Origin: Planctomicrobium sp.
GTDB lineage: Bacteria; Planctomycetota; Planctomycetia; Planctomycetales; Planctomycetaceae
Length of the DNA: 7,464 nucleotides
Assembly (NCBI GenBank): GCA_018659505.1
Contig: JABJMI010000722.1
Coordinates: forward strand, 1-7,464
Direction: 5' to 3'
The notes under the pieces were generated by a model. The model saw only the letters and a program-made list of their open reading frames with translations, was not told the origin of the DNA and did no database searches. Position numbers and translations under genes: made by a program. The first letter of the stretch is position 1, and every line of letters starts with the position of its first letter. Of this stretch, positions 6,755-7,464 are shown one piece after another.

Positions 6755-6765
6755 ACATGATCATT
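6732..6765. promoter_or_regulatory. Palindrome 2, promoter-overlapping operator candidate for abiEi
   Basis: This is a perfect 34-bp palindrome centred between 6748 and 6749. Outer arms AATGATCA and TGATCATT flank the same 18-bp core (6740-6757) as palindrome 1. The centres are 63 bp apart, about six turns of B-DNA at 10.5 bp per turn, so the two sites face the same side of the helix. It ends eight bases before the Shine-Dalgarno sequence. Confidence 0.78.
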
Positions 6766-6785
6766 GCTGTTACAGGAGAGAAGAA

Positions 6786-7464
6786 TTGCCATCCAAATTA
6801 GAAACCGCCTCCGATCAAATCTTCACAACTCTTAAAGAGCATTCACGAATCATCACACACGCTGAACTCCAGTCGATACTTCGCGAAAACCAACAAACTT
6901 GGAGGTTGCCCCAGTCGATGAGCGTGCGTAAATTCATTGAATTTCTTTCAGAGAAAGGCAAGCTGAAAACGTACCGTTTTGAATTTCCGCATCGTCCAGC
7001 GCTTCGGTACACATGGGGGGATATCGGACTTAGTGACGTCGTACAGTCAATTCAAAAGAAAGGCTACTTTAGCCATTTCACGGCGATGCAACAGCACGAT
7101 CTCACAGAGCAAGTTTCAAAAACAATCTACTTCAATATCGAGCAGCGACTCACGGGTGGTGGAACCGAACCAACCCAGGCAGGAATTGACCGAGCCTTCA
7201 AAGGAAAATGTCGTATTTCAAAGAATGCAGTCACAGTCAACGACCAAACCATCCGGCTTCTTAATGGACGTAATACGGGAGAAATGGGAGTGATGGAGGT
7301 CGCTGGAATTGAACAGTTCCCCAAGCGAGTGACCAACATCGAGCGGACGCTGATAGATATTACTGTTCGTCCGGTATATTCAGGAGGAGTTTATCAAGTA
7401 GCACAAGCATTTGTAGCAGCCCAAGAACAAGTCGATGTAAAGCGTTTAGCTTCTTATCTGCGAA
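6786..7464 (+). CDS. abiEi: AbiEi-family type IV antitoxin / autorepressor (partial, runs off the window)
   Basis: This frame is open to the end of the window (226 codons seen; family members usually run to roughly 200-290). AbiEi is the antitoxin of the AbiE abortive-infection system. It counters the AbiEii nucleotidyltransferase toxin without binding it, and represses its own operon through a winged-helix domain. The N-terminal part (about 1-80) looks like that domain, with helices IITHAELQSILREN and VRKFIEFLSEKGKLKTY followed by a hairpin. The antitoxin part has family-like motifs: GYFSHFTAMQQHDLTEQVSK (93-112), NGRNTGEMGV (160-169), TNIERTLIDITVRP (183-196) and the start of the following helices (VAQAFVAAQ, VDVKRLASYL). 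The start is TTG at 6786, chosen because AGGAG (6774-6778) sits seven bases before it; an upstream TTG at 6726 belongs to the -35 element. The abiEii toxin gene is expected immediately downstream, outside the window. Confidence 0.85.
   Translation, partial: MPSKLETASDQIFTTLKEHSRIITHAELQSILRENQQTWRLPQSMSVRKFIEFLSEKGKLKTYRFEFPHRPALRYTWGDIGLSDVVQSIQKKGYFSHFTAMQQHDLTEQVSKTIYFNIEQRLTGGGTEPTQAGIDRAFKGKCRISKNAVTVNDQTIRLLNGRNTGEMGVMEVAGIEQFPKRVTNIERTLIDITVRPVYSGGVYQVAQAFVAAQEQVDVKRLASYLR

Noticed and set aside
6670..6765. The two palindromes as a CRISPR array or paired terminators
   Set aside because: There are only two units with no spacer-like regularity and no T-run after either; placement around a promoter favours operators.
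6979..7339. Other frames inside abiEi on both strands (for example 6979-7293 + and 7127-7339 -)
   Set aside because: They are shadows; only frame 3 carries the conserved antitoxin motifs and a matched start signal.

Overview
The window looks like a chromosomal segment of a planctomycete, probably a Planctomycetales member of moderate GC content. The evidence is a PVC-type cytochrome c heme domain, a planctomycete-style arylsulfotransferase lipoprotein, a tRNA without an encoded CCA, and frequent weak or absent Shine-Dalgarno sites. The genus cannot be fixed from the sequence.

Layout. From 1 to 589 (+) lies the C-terminal end of a large PVC-type heme protein. Its heme domain (frame of 152..589) is out of frame with an open Lys/Glu-rich stretch at 3..151, so the gene carries a frame break or an error. 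From 590 to 789 a hairpin built from three-fold CRCKGAG repeats separates it from a convergent ASST-family arylsulfotransferase lipoprotein (790..2664, -). A divergent five-helix membrane protein of unknown function follows (2830..3909, +), then a small unknown protein (3991..4335, +). These face an enolase-superfamily (mandelate racemase / muconate lactonizing type) enzyme (4370..5722, -). Upstream of that enzyme on the same strand is a 28-codon gene for an extremely basic protein (5847..5933, -). About 520 bp without a convincing gene leads to tRNA-Phe(GAA) (6458..6530, +) and a good intrinsic terminator.

The last 800 bp hold the most interesting unit: the start of a type IV abortive-infection antitoxin gene, abiEi (6786 to the window end, +). 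It begins at TTG behind a strong Shine-Dalgarno. Its promoter carries two perfect long palindromes (32 and 34 bp) that share the 18-bp core TGTAGTATATATACTACA. Their centres are 63 bp apart, about six helical turns. The downstream palindrome covers the spacer and -10 of a near-consensus promoter. This is what an autorepressed AbiE defence operon should look like, with the AbiEii toxin gene expected just beyond the window. The flanking arms of the two palindromes differ in sequence yet each stays perfectly symmetric, which is worth separate attention.

The other genes look like independent transcription units. The heme protein, sulfotransferase and enolase-type enzyme fit the catabolic and polymer-degrading lifestyle of planctomycetes, but nothing here links them into one pathway.
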